Positions 36,895-45,726 of a stretch of DNA of 64,000 nt are shown here, in pieces. Position numbers and translations under genes: made by a program. This DNA is from Pseudomonas hunanensis. GTDB lineage: Bacteria; Pseudomonadota; Gammaproteobacteria; Pseudomonadales; Pseudomonadaceae. Under the pieces are notes generated by a model. It was not told where the DNA came from. It was given only the letters and a program-made list of their open reading frames with translations, and ran no database searches. How positions within the stretch are numbered: the stretch's first letter is position 1; the number at the start of each line of letters is the position of its first letter. The stretch spans positions 1 to 64,000 of the forward strand of contig NZ_QJRC01000074.1 in NCBI RefSeq assembly GCF_013393325.1, given 5' to 3'.

Positions 36895-38313
36895 TTACTT
36901 GGCCACGTGACCCGCAGCACCACCGGCATTGAGCTTGCGGCGCGGCTTGACCATGTAGATCACAAACATCCCGAACAGCCAGAACGGAATGGCATACACC
37001 GACACCTGAATACCCGGGATCATCAGCATGATGCCAAGGATCAGCACCACGAAGGCCAGCACCAGGTAGTTGCCGTAGGGGTACCACAGCGCCTTGAACA
37101 GCGGCTTCTGGCCGGTACGGTCGAGGTGCTGACGGAACTTCAGGTGCGAATAGCTGATCATCGCCCAGTTGATCACCAGGGTCGCCACTACCAGCGACAT
37201 CAGCAGCTCCAAGGCGTTCTGAGGCATCAGGTAGTTGAGCAGCACGGCGACGAAGGTAAAGGCAGCCGACACCAGGATCGAACGCACTGGCACGCCACGC
37301 TTGTCGACTTTGGCCAGCGACGCCGGGGCATCGCCCTGCTCGGCCATGCCCAACAGCATGCGGGCATTGCAGTAGGTGCCGCTGTTGTACACAGACAGCG
37401 CAGCGGTCAGTACCACGAAGTTCAACAGGTGGGCGGCCACGTCACTGCCCAGCAGCGAGAACACCTGCACGAACGGGCTGCTGCCGTAGCTGCCACCCGA
37501 GGCATCGATGCTGGCGACCAGGTTGTCCCACGGGGTCAGCGACAGCAGCACCACCAAGGCACCCACATAGAAGATCAGGATGCGGTAGATGACCTGGTTG
37601 ATCGCTTTGGGGATCACGGACTTCGGCTTGTCGGCCTCGGCGGCGGTAAAGCCGAGCATTTCCAGGCCACCAAAGGAGAACATGATGAACGCCAGGGCCA
37701 TCACCAGCCCGCTGACACCGTTCGGGAAGAAGCCGCCATGGGACCACAGGTTGGCGACAGTGGCGTCCGGGCCGCCGCTGCCGCTGGTGAGCAGGTAGGC
37801 ACCCAGGCCGATCATGCTGACGATGGCGACCACCTTGATGATGGCAAACCAGAATTCAGCTTCACCGAAGAACTTCACGTTCATCAGGTTGATGGCGTTG
37901 ATCAGCACGAAGAACGCCGCCGCCGTGACCCAGGTAGGGATTTCCGGCCACCAGTAGTGAACATACTTGCCGACCGCCGAAAGCTCCGACATGCCCACCA
38001 GGATGTACAGCACCCAGCAGTTCCAGCCCGACAGGAAGCCGGCGAAACCACCCCAGTAGGTATGGGCGAAATGGCTGAACGAGCCGGCCACCGGCTCTTC
38101 GACGATCATTTCGCCAAGCTGGCGCATGATCATGAAGGCGATGAAGCCGCAAATGGCGTAGCCAAGAATCATTGACGGGCCGGCGGATTTCATCACGCCT
38201 GCCGAGCCGAGGAACAGGCCAGTACCAATCGCACCACCCAGGGCGATCAATTGGATATGGCGGTTCTTCAGGCCCCGCTTTAGCTCGCCTGAATGCATGT
38301 TTTGTCCACTCAT
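36895..38313 (-). CDS. aroP2: Aromatic amino acid permease
   Basis: A 472-residue amino-acid permease with 12 membrane segments. LKRGLKNRHIQLIALGGAIG and TGLFLGSAGVMKSAGPS form the family N-terminus; GEMIVEEPVAGSFSHFAHTY and SFGGLEMLGFTAAEADKPKS are AroP/PheP-like. It imports phenylalanine, tyrosine and tryptophan by proton symport. The start MSGQNMHSG at 38313 is chosen because AGGTGA lies 8 bases upstream; MHSG at 38298 is the alternative. Nearby phhR, phhAB and a PhhR-like box upstream support a role in aromatic amino-acid catabolism. The numbered symbol follows the P. putida homologue. Confidence 0.88.
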   Translation of the reverse strand: MSGQNMHSGELKRGLKNRHIQLIALGGAIGTGLFLGSAGVMKSAGPSMILGYAICGFIAFMIMRQLGEMIVEEPVAGSFSHFAHTYWGGFAGFLSGWNCWVLYILVGMSELSAVGKYVHYWWPEIPTWVTAAAFFVLINAINLMNVKFFGEAEFWFAIIKVVAIVSMIGLGAYLLTSGSGGPDATVANLWSHGGFFPNGVSGLVMALAFIMFSFGGLEMLGFTAAEADKPKSVIPKAINQVIYRILIFYVGALVVLLSLTPWDNLVASIDASGGSYGSSPFVQVFSLLGSDVAAHLLNFVVLTAALSVYNSGTYCNARMLLGMAEQGDAPASLAKVDKRGVPVRSILVSAAFTFVAVLLNYLMPQNALELLMSLVVATLVINWAMISYSHLKFRQHLDRTGQKPLFKALWYPYGNYLVLAFVVLILGIMLMIPGIQVSVYAIPFWLFGMFVIYMVKPRRKLNAGGAAGHVAK

Positions 38314-38913
38314 GAACGAAGTCACCTGCATTGTTTTTATCTGTGACGGAATCGGACCCACCGCGCTCGTGGCGCAGCGGAATGGGCAAGGTGGTTACCT
38401 TGGGTTTCTTGACCTCAGGTGCCGCCGGGGCGGGTCAACCAGGCGTGATCAAGAGTGCGCGGTACGCAAAAGGGTCACAGGTAAAACGCGGCGCACTGTA
38501 TACCCCTGCAAGCGCGCAGGCGTCAACGCGTTGCGTCCTTCCATCCGGAAAAAACGCAGCGATCCTGTGGTGTGGGCCTTGAAAGGCGGAGTGATCGGCG
38601 TACATGGCGCCTCCATTTGTTGTTTTGTCAGCCCGGCTCTGTGGATGGGCTCTTGCACACGGCAATGGCGGCTATAACACCGTGGGGACGGGGGTTTGGG
38701 CAAGGGCGAGCAGTGCCGCTACGGCTGCTTTGGCCTGCGGGCGCCGGCAAGGTTTGTTTACAGGATCGGATGCGATCTGAAATGCAGACTGAAAACGTCT
38801 GCATTCGTAAAAATTTCTATACAGGCCGGTTCAAGAACTTGCCAGTCGTCAGAAAAATTCTTTTTGTTCAATATCTTGGGGCTGCTGCGCAGCCTCAGGT
38901 TTCCACAGACATG
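38314..38913 (-). promoter_or_regulatory. Long aroP2 upstream region with a perfect dyad and PhhR-like box
   Basis: About 600 bases without a supported gene. A 9-7-9 perfect inverted repeat AATGCAGAC/GTCTGCATT occupies 38781-38805 and is followed without a gap by CGTAAA-AATTTC-TATACA (38806-38823), which on the minus strand reads TGTATA-N6-TTTACG, 10 of 12 matches to the TyrR/PhhR box. CAAGGT-GGTT-ACCTTG (38387-38402) is a second dyad near the gene. GGCTGC-TGC-GCAGCC (38880-38894) is a gene-end hairpin of the type seen elsewhere in the window. The region between is unremarkable. Confidence 0.55.
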
Positions 38914-38939
38914 AAAAAACCAGCCCGAAGGCTGGTTTC
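38914..38939 (-). terminator. Terminator after rluB
   Basis: AAACCAGCC-CGAA-GGCTGGTTT; on the minus strand it ends in TTTTTT, 20 bases after the rluB stop. Strong rho-independent terminator. Confidence 0.92.
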
Positions 38940-38959
38940 TTGGTTACCACACCGGCTTG

Positions 38960-40027
38960 TCAGCCACGCGGTTTGCCGCGGCCACGGCCTGCCGGCTTGT
39001 CACCCTCCGGCTTGGCCGGACGCTTGCGCATTTCGCTCGGACGCTCGGCCACCGTGCTGCCACGGGTGTTCTTACGCGGGGCCTCTTCACGCGGTTGGCG
39101 CGCCGGGCGCTCGCCGGTGGCTGCACCTTCGTGAGCCGGGCGCAGGTTGCGCACGCGCTCACCACGGCCCAGCGGGCGGGTCGACTTGCGCTGCAGGCGC
39201 TCCATCTTGTCCTTGGCCTTAAGCTTCATGGCAGGCAGCGCGACTGGCTGCAGGCCCACTTCGGCGGCGAGGATGTCGATTTCACCCTGGGTCATTTCAC
39301 GCCAGCGGCCCATCGGCAGGTCGGAGTTGAGGAACACCGGACCGAAACGCACACGCTTCAGGCGGCTGACCACCATGCCCTGGGATTCCCACAGGCGACG
39401 CACTTCACGGTTACGGCCTTCCATCACCACGCAGTGGTACCAGTGGTTGAAGCCTTCGCCACCCGGTGCCTTCTGGATGTCGGTGAACTTCGCCGGGCCG
39501 TCTTCCAGCATCACCCCGGCTTTCAGGCGTTCGATCATCTCGTCGTCGACTTCACCACGCACACGCACCGCGTACTCACGGTCCATCTCGTAGGACGGGT
39601 GCATCAGGCGGTTGGCCAGCTCACCGTCGGTGGTGAACAGCAGCAACCCGGTGGTGTTGATGTCGAGGCGGCCGATGTTGATCCAGCGGCCTTCTTTTGG
39701 CCGTGGCAGGCGGTCGAACACGGTCGGGCGGCCTTCCGGGTCGTCACGGGTGCAGATTTCGCCATCGGGCTTGTTGTACATGATCACCCGACGGGTGGCC
39801 TCGGCGGCTTCCTCGCGCTTGATCAGCTTGCCGTCAACGGCAATGGCATCGTGCAGGTCGACGCGCTGGCCGAGGGTGGCCTCGACGCCGTTGACCTTGA
39901 TGCGGCCCTGGCTGATCCAGGCCTCGACGTCACGGCGCGAGCCCACGCCAATGCGCGCCAGCACTTTCTGCAGCTTTTCGCCGGATGGAGGGGTGATTTC
40001 GGTATCTTGCAGGTCTTGCTCACTCAT
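38960..40027 (-). CDS. rluB: 23S rRNA pseudouridine(2605) synthase
   Basis: A 355-residue RsuA-family pseudouridine synthase. An S4 RNA-binding domain (about 15-65, KLQKVLARIGVGSRRDVEAW) is followed by the catalytic domain with Asp122 in NIGRLDINTTGLLLFTTDG. The last 90 residues are a basic tail rich in Arg, Lys, Pro and Gly, common in RluB of pseudomonads. It modifies U2605 in helix 93 of 23S rRNA (E. coli numbering). It is the last of a leftward cluster with scpA and scpB, though a REP pair and 270 bases separate it from scpB. Confidence 0.94.
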   Translation of the reverse strand: MSEQDLQDTEITPPSGEKLQKVLARIGVGSRRDVEAWISQGRIKVNGVEATLGQRVDLHDAIAVDGKLIKREEAAEATRRVIMYNKPDGEICTRDDPEGRPTVFDRLPRPKEGRWINIGRLDINTTGLLLFTTDGELANRLMHPSYEMDREYAVRVRGEVDDEMIERLKAGVMLEDGPAKFTDIQKAPGGEGFNHWYHCVVMEGRNREVRRLWESQGMVVSRLKRVRFGPVFLNSDLPMGRWREMTQGEIDILAAEVGLQPVALPAMKLKAKDKMERLQRKSTRPLGRGERVRNLRPAHEGAATGERPARQPREEAPRKNTRGSTVAERPSEMRKRPAKPEGDKPAGRGRGKPRG

Positions 40028-40188
40028 CTGGGCACCTCCCGGTGTAGGAATGAAAACAGGTTCTTGGCGACGAACGCGCCAAAAGGTCGCGCATCATACG
40101 CGGTTCAGGGGGATAACGCACTGGAGGGTAGAGGGTTTTATGGGCTTTGGCAGGGGTTTCTGCCTAATGGTGGTGCATTGGCAGTGCC

Positions 40189-40282
40189 GGCCTTTTCGCG
40201 GGTAAACCCGCCCCCACAGGTACTGCATCACTTTCAAGGCCTGTGGTATCCCTGTGGGAGCGGGTTTACCCGCGAAGAGGCC
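40189..40282. repeat. Inverted pair of REP elements between scpB and rluB
   Basis: GGCCTTTTCGCGGGTAAACC plus CGCCCCCACAGG (40189-40220) and its inverted counterpart CCTGTGGGAGCGGGTTTACC plus CGCGAAGAGGCC (40251-40282) flank 30 bases. The arms differ at two positions. Same family as the pair near phhR but with a different central palindrome (CGGGTTTACCCG). Confidence 0.9.
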
Positions 40283-40300
40283 GTCACAGGCAGCAGCAGG

Positions 40301-41071
40301 TCAGGGCTGCAACTTGCCCTCTTCTTCCGCGGAAGCCTCAGGCTCATCCTCGCGCAAGTCATCAAAATCGGTCTTCAGCCCCTCTTCCATGGCATCCAGC
40401 TCCACCAACAGGCTACGGAAGCTGGTCTCTTCCTTCGGCTCGCCAGCCTCTTCCTCCTCGCCCAGGCTGGCATCCGCCAACGCCTGCAAGTGCGCCGGCA
40501 CTGGCGCATCGTCCGGGTCGAGCAGCGGCTCGGGCTCCATTTCGCGCAACTCGGCCAAAGCCGGCAGCTCCTCTAGGCTCTTGAGGTTGAAATGGTCGAG
40601 AAACGCCTTGGTGGTGGCGAACATCGCCGGCCGACCCGGTACTTCCCGATAGCCCACCACGCGGATCCACTCGCGCTCCATCATGGTCTTGATGATGTTG
40701 CTGTTCACTGCAACACCCCGCACGTCTTCAATCTCGCCACGGGTGATCGGTTGGCGGTAGGCGATCAAGGCCAAGGTTTCGAGCAACGCACGCGAATAGC
40801 GTTGCGGGCGTTCTTCCCACAGGCGCCCGACCCAGGGCGCATAGTCCTCGCGGATCTGCAGGCGGTAACCGCTGGCCACTTCCTTGAGCTCGAAGGCACG
40901 GCCGCTGCACGACTTGCCCAGTACCTCCAGGGCCTGCTTGAACACGTGCGGCTCGGGGCGCTCGGCCTCATCGAGCAGCTCGTACAGGCGCTCCAGGGAT
41001 TGCGGCTTGCCCGATGCCAGCAAAAAAGCTTCGATCAGCGACGCCAGGTCGCGGGGGTCATTCAAATTCAT
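40301..41071 (-). CDS. scpB: Segregation and condensation protein B
   Basis: A 256-residue kleisin-interacting winged-helix protein (two winged helices) of the SMC-ScpAB type. LIEAFLLASGKPQSLERLYE at the N-terminus and ALLETLALIAYRQPITRGEI followed by EDVRGVAVNSNIIKTMMER are diagnostic of ScpB. The acidic C-terminal 60 residues are low-complexity. The start MNLNDPRDLAS at 41071 overlaps the end of scpA by 14 bases, so the genes are coupled. It acts with ScpA and an SMC protein in chromosome condensation and segregation. Confidence 0.94.
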   Translation of the reverse strand: MNLNDPRDLASLIEAFLLASGKPQSLERLYELLDEAERPEPHVFKQALEVLGKSCSGRAFELKEVASGYRLQIREDYAPWVGRLWEERPQRYSRALLETLALIAYRQPITRGEIEDVRGVAVNSNIIKTMMEREWIRVVGYREVPGRPAMFATTKAFLDHFNLKSLEELPALAELREMEPEPLLDPDDAPVPAHLQALADASLGEEEEAGEPKEETSFRSLLVELDAMEEGLKTDFDDLREDEPEASAEEEGKLQP

Positions 41072-41912
41072 CAGGTTCTTCAACAAGCGCCGGGCGAAGC
41101 CGCACATGGATGGCGGCGAAGGGTTCATTCTGCACCAGTTCGATCAGCGATTCCTTCACCAGTTCGAGCACCGCCATGAAGGTGACCACCACCCCCAGCT
41201 TGCCCTCTTCGGCGGCGAACAGCTCGACGAATGGCACGAACGCACCGCCCTTGAGGCGCTCCAGTACCTGGCTCATGCGCTCGCGGGTGGACAGCGTCTC
41301 ACGACTGATCTGATGGCTTTCAAACAGGTCGTTGCGTCGCATCACCTCGGCCATGGACATCAGCAACTCTTCCAGGCTGACCTGCGGCAACAGCTTGCGC
41401 ACCTTGGCCTGCGGTGCTTCCAGGCGCGGCACCACGACATCGCGCCCCACCCGTGGCAGTTCATCGATGCCCTCGGCCGCGGCCTTGAAACGCTCGTACT
41501 CCTGCAGGCGGCGAATCAGTTCGGCACGCGGGTCGCCCTCTTCCTCCTCGACGTCGGCAGAGCGCGGCAGCAGCATGCGCGACTTGATCTCGGCGAGCAT
41601 GGCGGCCATCACCAGGTACTCGGCGGCCAGCTCCAGACGCACGCTTTTCATCAATTCCACGTAGCCCATGTACTGCCGGGTGATCTCGGCCACGGGGATG
41701 TCGAGGATGTCGATGTTCTGCTTGCGGATCAGGTACAGCAACAGGTCCAGCGGGCCTTCGAAGGCTTCGAGGATGACTTCCAGGGCGTCTGGTGGGATGT
41801 ACAGGTCCAGCGGCAGTTCGGTCAGGGCTTCGCCGTAGACCAAAGCCAGTTGCAGTTGCCGAGGCAACTCGGCCTGTTCGGCCGGTGCCTCAGGCGCTTC
41901 CACCTGGCTCAC
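41058..41912 (-). CDS. scpA: Segregation and condensation protein A
   Basis: A kleisin of the SMC-ScpAB complex. LEAFEGPLDLLLYLIRKQNI, then DILDIPVAEITRQYMGYVEL, is the ScpA N-terminal SMC-binding region; LAAEYLVMAAMLAEIKSRML and the C-terminal winged helix follow. I choose the GTG at 41912 (284 residues) because it overlaps the yciO stop as GTGA, a coupling signal; an ATG 11 codons upstream is the alternative. It bridges the SMC heads with ScpB. Confidence 0.92.
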   Translation of the reverse strand: MSQVEAPEAPAEQAELPRQLQLALVYGEALTELPLDLYIPPDALEVILEAFEGPLDLLLYLIRKQNIDILDIPVAEITRQYMGYVELMKSVRLELAAEYLVMAAMLAEIKSRMLLPRSADVEEEEGDPRAELIRRLQEYERFKAAAEGIDELPRVGRDVVVPRLEAPQAKVRKLLPQVSLEELLMSMAEVMRRNDLFESHQISRETLSTRERMSQVLERLKGGAFVPFVELFAAEEGKLGVVVTFMAVLELVKESLIELVQNEPFAAIHVRLRPALVEEPDEFE

Positions 41913-42538
41913 GCGTTGACCAGGAACGGCGTGGGGTCGCCGCAACCTTCGCGGATCAGTTCCGGCTCGTCACCGGACAGGTCGATGATGGTCGACGCCT
42001 TGAGGTCGCCGAAGCCGCCGTCGATCACCAGGTCGACATGGTGCTCCAGCCGCTCACGGATCTCGTAGGGGTCGGTCATCGGCTCGCTGTCGCCCGGCAG
42101 GATCAGGCTCACGCTCATCAGTGGCTCGCCCAACTCGGCCAGCAAGGCCAGGGTAATGACGTGGTTCGGTACACGCAGCCCGATGGTGCGGCGCTTGTCG
42201 TGCAACAGCAGGCGCGGCACTTCACGCGTGCCGTTGAGAATGAACGTGTAAGGCCCCGGTACATGCGCCTTGAGCAGGCGAAAAGTGCCGGTATCGACCT
42301 TGGCGTACAAGCCCAGTTGCGACATGTCGCAGCACATCAGGGTGAAGTTGTGCGTCTTGTCCAGCCCGCGCAGGCGCCGCACCCGCTCGATGGCGTTCTT
42401 GTCGCCCATCTGGCAACCCAGGGCATAGGCCGAATCCGTCGGATACACCACCACCCCCCCCTTGCGGATGATCTCGACGGCCTGTTTTATCAAGCGCGCC
42501 TGTGGGTTCTCCGGATGAATCTGGAAAAATTGGCTCAC
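41909..42538 (-). CDS. yciO: YciO/YrdC/Sua5 family protein (L-threonylcarbamoyladenylate synthase-like)
   Basis: A 209-residue YrdC-fold protein. From the GTG at 42538 the sequence starts MSQFFQIHPENPQARLIKQA, matching E. coli YciO, and is preceded by AGGACGAC. GGVVVYPTDSAYALGCQ and TLMCCDMSQLGLYAKV are family motifs. YciO resembles the TsaC/YrdC enzymes of tRNA threonylcarbamoyladenosine synthesis but its own role is not settled. Upstream in-frame ATGs run into the neighbouring gene and are rejected. The stop overlaps the scpA start. Confidence 0.9.
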   Translation of the reverse strand: MSQFFQIHPENPQARLIKQAVEIIRKGGVVVYPTDSAYALGCQMGDKNAIERVRRLRGLDKTHNFTLMCCDMSQLGLYAKVDTGTFRLLKAHVPGPYTFILNGTREVPRLLLHDKRRTIGLRVPNHVITLALLAELGEPLMSVSLILPGDSEPMTDPYEIRERLEHHVDLVIDGGFGDLKASTIIDLSGDEPELIREGCGDPTPFLVNA

Positions 42539-42551
42539 GTAGTCGTCCTGT

Positions 42552-43412
42552 TCATAGCGCCAAAGGCTGTTCATGGCTGAATCGACGCCACAAAGGTGGC
42601 AGGTCCTCGGGCAAAGGCCGATAGGCACCAATCTCGCCCCAGGTGCCGGGGCCGTGGAAGTCACTGCCAGCGCTTGCCAGCAGGCCGAACTCACGGGTAA
42701 GGATGGACATGGTGCCCACTTGCTCGGCAGGCATCATCCCATTGACCACCTCAAGCGCCTGCCCTCCTGCCTGAATATAGTCGGCAATCAGCCGTCTGCG
42801 CTTGCTGCGGGTCAGATCGTAATGCATGGGATGCGCCAGGCTTACCCAAGCGTTGGACTGCCTTAGCGTGGCAACGGTTTCGTCAAGGGACGGCCAGTGC
42901 TGCTTGACGTCGCCCAGCTTACCGGCGCCCAGCCACTTGCGAAACGCTTCGCCCCGGTCCTTGACGTGCCCGGCACGCACCAGGTGCTCGGCAAAATGCG
43001 GGCGCGCCGGTGCGTTGCCGCTGTCACCCAGTTCTTGCTGCACGGCGCGCGCACCTTCAAGGGTGCCGGGCATGCCTTTGCCCGCCAGCCGTTTGTCTAT
43101 TTCTTCGGCGCGCAACCAGCGGCCGCGGTGCAATGCCTCGATCGCAGCCAGCAACGGCGGTGCGTCGAGCGGGAAGTCATAGCCCAGCACATGGATGGTC
43201 GCACCACCCCAGGTGCAGGACAACTCTACCCCGCTGACCCAGCGCATCCCCAGGTCAACGCAGGCCTGGCGCGCTTCAGGCAGGCCTTCGATGGTGTCAT
43301 GGTCAGTCAGTGCCAGCGTTTGCACCCCGTGCTCATGGGCCCGGGCAACCAGTACCGAAGGCGACAGGGCGCCGTCGGAGGCCGTGCTGTGACAGTGCAG
43401 ATCAACATTCAT
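42552..43412 (-). CDS. PHP-domain phosphoesterase, RNase AM / YciV type
   Basis: A 286-residue polymerase-and-histidinol-phosphatase domain protein. Metal-binding motifs are in order: [11 protein letters not shown] (residues 4-14), LTDHDT (35-40), GVELS, HPMHYD and the C-terminal GSDFHGPG. E. coli YciV (RNase AM, also called TrpH) is a 5'-3' exoribonuclease that matures rRNA 5' ends and hydrolyses 3',5'-nucleotide bisphosphates; this protein has the same length and motif set. yciO follows 13 bases downstream, and yciB is divergent with a 67-base gap. Confidence 0.9.
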   Translation of the reverse strand: MNVDLHCHSTASDGALSPSVLVARAHEHGVQTLALTDHDTIEGLPEARQACVDLGMRWVSGVELSCTWGGATIHVLGYDFPLDAPPLLAAIEALHRGRWLRAEEIDKRLAGKGMPGTLEGARAVQQELGDSGNAPARPHFAEHLVRAGHVKDRGEAFRKWLGAGKLGDVKQHWPSLDETVATLRQSNAWVSLAHPMHYDLTRSKRRRLIADYIQAGGQALEVVNGMMPAEQVGTMSILTREFGLLASAGSDFHGPGTWGEIGAYRPLPEDLPPLWRRFSHEQPLAL

Positions 43413-43479
43413 GGGGGAGCGCTTTCGCTGGATTCGATGTTTGTTATTATGCCGTCACATCCCGATTCTGGCTGCCATT

Positions 43480-44073
43480 GTGAAACAATTCATCGATTTC
43501 ATCCCGCTGCTGCTGTTCTTCATCGTCTACAAGCTCGACCCGCGCCCCATGGAGGTCGCCGGCCACAGCTTCGAATTCGGCGGTATCTACAGCGCCACGG
43601 CCATGCTGATCATCAGCTCGCTGGTGGTGTACGGTGCGCTGTTCCTGCGCCAGCGCAAGCTGGAAAAGGGCCAGTGGCTGACCCTGATCGCCTGCCTGGT
43701 GTTTGGCGGCCTGACCCTGACCTTCCACAGCGAAACCTTCCTCAAGTGGAAAGCACCCGTGGTGAACTGGTTGTTCGCCCTGGGCTTTGCCGGCAGCCAC
43801 TTCATCGGCGACCGGGTGCTGATCAAGCGCATCATGGGCCATGCCCTGACCCTGCCGGATGCCATCTGGTCGCGCTTGAACCTGGCGTGGATCGCTTTCT
43901 TCCTGTTCTGCGGCGCGGCCAACCTGTTCGTCGCCTTCACCTTCCAGGACTTCTGGGTGGACTTCAAGGTGTTCGGCAGCCTGGGCATGACCGTGATCTT
44001 CCTGGTGGCGCAAGGCGTGTACCTGTCGCGCCACCTGCACGACGACCCTTCTACCTCCAAACCCAAGGATTGA
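43480..44073 (+). CDS. yciB: Inner-membrane septation protein A (YciB/IspZ)
   Basis: A 197-residue inner-membrane protein with about five hydrophobic segments. From GTG at 43480 it reads [20 protein letters not shown], matching YciB of E. coli; frames upstream are not conserved. GEP-type internal motifs include [20 protein letters not shown]. YciB takes part in cell-envelope synthesis and septation by an undefined mechanism. yciI follows after one base. Confidence 0.92.
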   Translation: MKQFIDFIPLLLFFIVYKLDPRPMEVAGHSFEFGGIYSATAMLIISSLVVYGALFLRQRKLEKGQWLTLIACLVFGGLTLTFHSETFLKWKAPVVNWLFALGFAGSHFIGDRVLIKRIMGHALTLPDAIWSRLNLAWIAFFLFCGAANLFVAFTFQDFWVDFKVFGSLGMTVIFLVAQGVYLSRHLHDDPSTSKPKD

Positions 44074-44074
44074 C

Positions 44075-44374
44075 ATGCTCTACGCCATTATCGCCAGCGA
44101 CGTCGCAAACTCCCTGGAAAAGCGCCTGGCTGCCCGCCCGGCGCACATCGAACGCCTTCAGCAGCTCAAGGCCGAAGGCCGCGTAGTGCTGGCCGGCCCA
44201 CACCCGGCCATCGACAGCAACGACCCGGGCGAAGCAGGGTTCAGCGGTAGCCTGATCGTTGCCGAATTCGAATCGCTGGCGGCGGCGCAGGCCTGGGCCG
44301 ATGCCGATCCGTACATTGCCGCAGGCGTCTACGACAAGGTAGTGGTCAAGCCGTTCAAGCAAGTACTGCCCTGA
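44075..44374 (+). CDS. yciI: YciI family protein
   Basis: A 99-residue ferredoxin-like-fold protein. It starts [20 protein letters not shown] and has the conserved [20 protein letters not shown] with the putative active-site His, then AGPHPAID and [18 protein letters not shown]. The family is often thought to have a hydrolase-like or dehydrochlorinase-like activity, unproven for YciI itself. It is one base downstream of yciB and co-transcribed. Confidence 0.93.
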   Translation: MLYAIIASDVANSLEKRLAARPAHIERLQQLKAEGRVVLAGPHPAIDSNDPGEAGFSGSLIVAEFESLAAAQAWADADPYIAAGVYDKVVVKPFKQVLP

Positions 44375-44516
44375 TCTGAAGCCGCACAGCTTTTTTGCGC
44401 TCAAGCCCGCGAAGAAGCTGATGCGGTATTGGCAGTTATACGGTTGCCATCAGTCTGCGGTATCTTTGCCACTGGCGGGCCGAATAGCCGCCGTCAATGG
44501 TTGAATTGAGTGAGTC

Positions 44517-45194
44517 ATGAGCGAGCTGTTACTGATTGATGATGACCAGGAACTGTGCGAGCTGCTCGGCAGCTGGCTGACCCAGGAAGGGTTCACGGTG
44601 CGTGCCTGCCACGATGGCCAGAGCGCACGCCGGGCCCTGGCCGAGCATGCCCCTGCTGCCGTGGTGCTGGATGTGATGTTGCCCGACGGCAGCGGCCTGG
44701 AGCTGCTCAAACAGCTGCGCAGCGAGCATGCCGAGCTGCCGGTGCTGATGCTGTCAGCCCGTGGCGAGCCGCTGGACCGCATCCTCGGCCTGGAACTGGG
44801 CGCCGACGACTACCTGGCCAAACCTTGCGACCCGCGCGAGCTCACCGCTCGCCTGCGCGCGGTACTTCGCCGCAGCCACCCCACCGCCACCACCAGTCAA
44901 GTGGAGCTGGGTGACCTGGTGTACAGCCCTGCACGTGGCGTGGCCAGTATCGATGGCCGCGAAATGACCCTGACCCTGTCCGAAAGCCGCATCCTCGAAG
45001 CCCTGCTGCGCCAGCCCGGCGAGCCACTGGACAAACAGGAACTCGCGCAGATCGGCCTGGGCCGCAAATTGACCCTGTATGACCGCAGCCTGGACATGCA
45101 TGTCAGCAACCTGCGCAAGAAGATCGGCCCGCATGCCGATGGCCGGCCACGCATCGTGGCATTGCGTAGCCGTGGTTATTACTACTGCCTCTGA
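44517..45194 (+). CDS. OmpR-family response regulator, CpxR-like
   Basis: A 225-residue response regulator. The receiver domain has the acidic triad Asp8-Asp9-Asp10, phosphoacceptor Asp52 (VVLDVMLPDGSG) and Lys102 (YLAKP). The C-terminal winged helix (about 130-225) ends DMHVSNLRKKIGPHADGRPR. The neighbours, a Spy/CpxP-like gene and a histidine kinase, and a CpxR-type direct repeat 6 bases after its stop all argue for a Cpx-like envelope stress system. It probably binds that repeat. The symbol is left open as several related regulators exist in pseudomonads. Confidence 0.9.
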   Translation: MSELLLIDDDQELCELLGSWLTQEGFTVRACHDGQSARRALAEHAPAAVVLDVMLPDGSGLELLKQLRSEHAELPVLMLSARGEPLDRILGLELGADDYLAKPCDPRELTARLRAVLRRSHPTATTSQVELGDLVYSPARGVASIDGREMTLTLSESRILEALLRQPGEPLDKQELAQIGLGRKLTLYDRSLDMHVSNLRKKIGPHADGRPRIVALRSRGYYYCL

Positions 45195-45295
45195 GCATCT
45201 TTACCGAGCCTTTACCATCCCCTGACTGCGCTTGACGGTGATCTCCCTAGACTGTGCTCATCCGGTAACCACCGGCCTATGAAAGGAGAGACACC
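45195..45295 (+). promoter_or_regulatory. Promoter region of the Spy/CpxP-like gene with a CpxR-type box
   Basis: TTTACC-GAGCC-TTTACC at 45200-45216 is an 11-base direct repeat; on the minus strand it reads GTAAA-N6-GTAAA, exactly the CpxR consensus GTAAA-N4-8-GTAAA known from E. coli. A TTGACG lies at 45232-45237 and could be a -35. GAAAGGAGAG is the ribosome binding site of the downstream gene. The box lies about 80 bases before the ATG. Confidence 0.7.
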
Positions 45296-45712
45296 ATGCG
45301 CAAGACCCTTATCGCCCTGATGTTCGCCGCCGCTCTGCCGACCGTGGCCATGGCCATGCCTGACGGCGGCCCGCGCCACGACGGCCCGCATCATCGCGGT
45401 GATGCGCCTTTCCACCAACTGGACCTGAGCCGCGACCAGCGCCAGCAGATCGGCAAGCTGATGGGCGAGCAGATGCAACAGCGCCGCGACATCACGGAGC
45501 GCTACCTGGCCAAACTGCCGGCCGCCGACCAGAAAGCCATGAAGGACGAACTGCAGGCCAACCGCGACAAGACCGACAGCGCGGTACGCAACCTGCTCAA
45601 GCCTGACCAGCAGAAGAAGTTCGACGAACTGCAAAAGGAACGCGCCGCCAAGAAAGCCGAGTGGCAGGAGTTCCAGGCCTGGAAAGCTGAAAAAGGCACC
45701 AAGGCCCAGTAA
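45296..45712 (+). CDS. Spy/CpxP-like periplasmic protein
   Basis: A 138-residue secreted protein. Signal peptide MRKTLIALMFAAALPTVAMA (1-20), then a His-rich segment (GPRHDGPHHRGD) and an all-helical body with two LTxxQ-like repeats (LDLSRDQRQQIGKLM and LLKPDQQKKFDELQ). CpxP and Spy have this build and act as periplasmic chaperones or as brakes on the CpxA kinase. The His-rich part may bind metal. It stands between the response regulator and kinase genes, with its own CpxR box and its own terminator. Confidence 0.85.
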   Translation: MRKTLIALMFAAALPTVAMAMPDGGPRHDGPHHRGDAPFHQLDLSRDQRQQIGKLMGEQMQQRRDITERYLAKLPAADQKAMKDELQANRDKTDSAVRNLLKPDQQKKFDELQKERAAKKAEWQEFQAWKAEKGTKAQ

Positions 45713-45726
45713 GCTGTCCACCCCAT

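Noticed and set aside
38572..39222. A 216-codon frame across the aroP2-rluB gap
   Set aside because: It runs through the rluB terminator and into antisense rluB, with Cys- and Pro-rich shadow composition.
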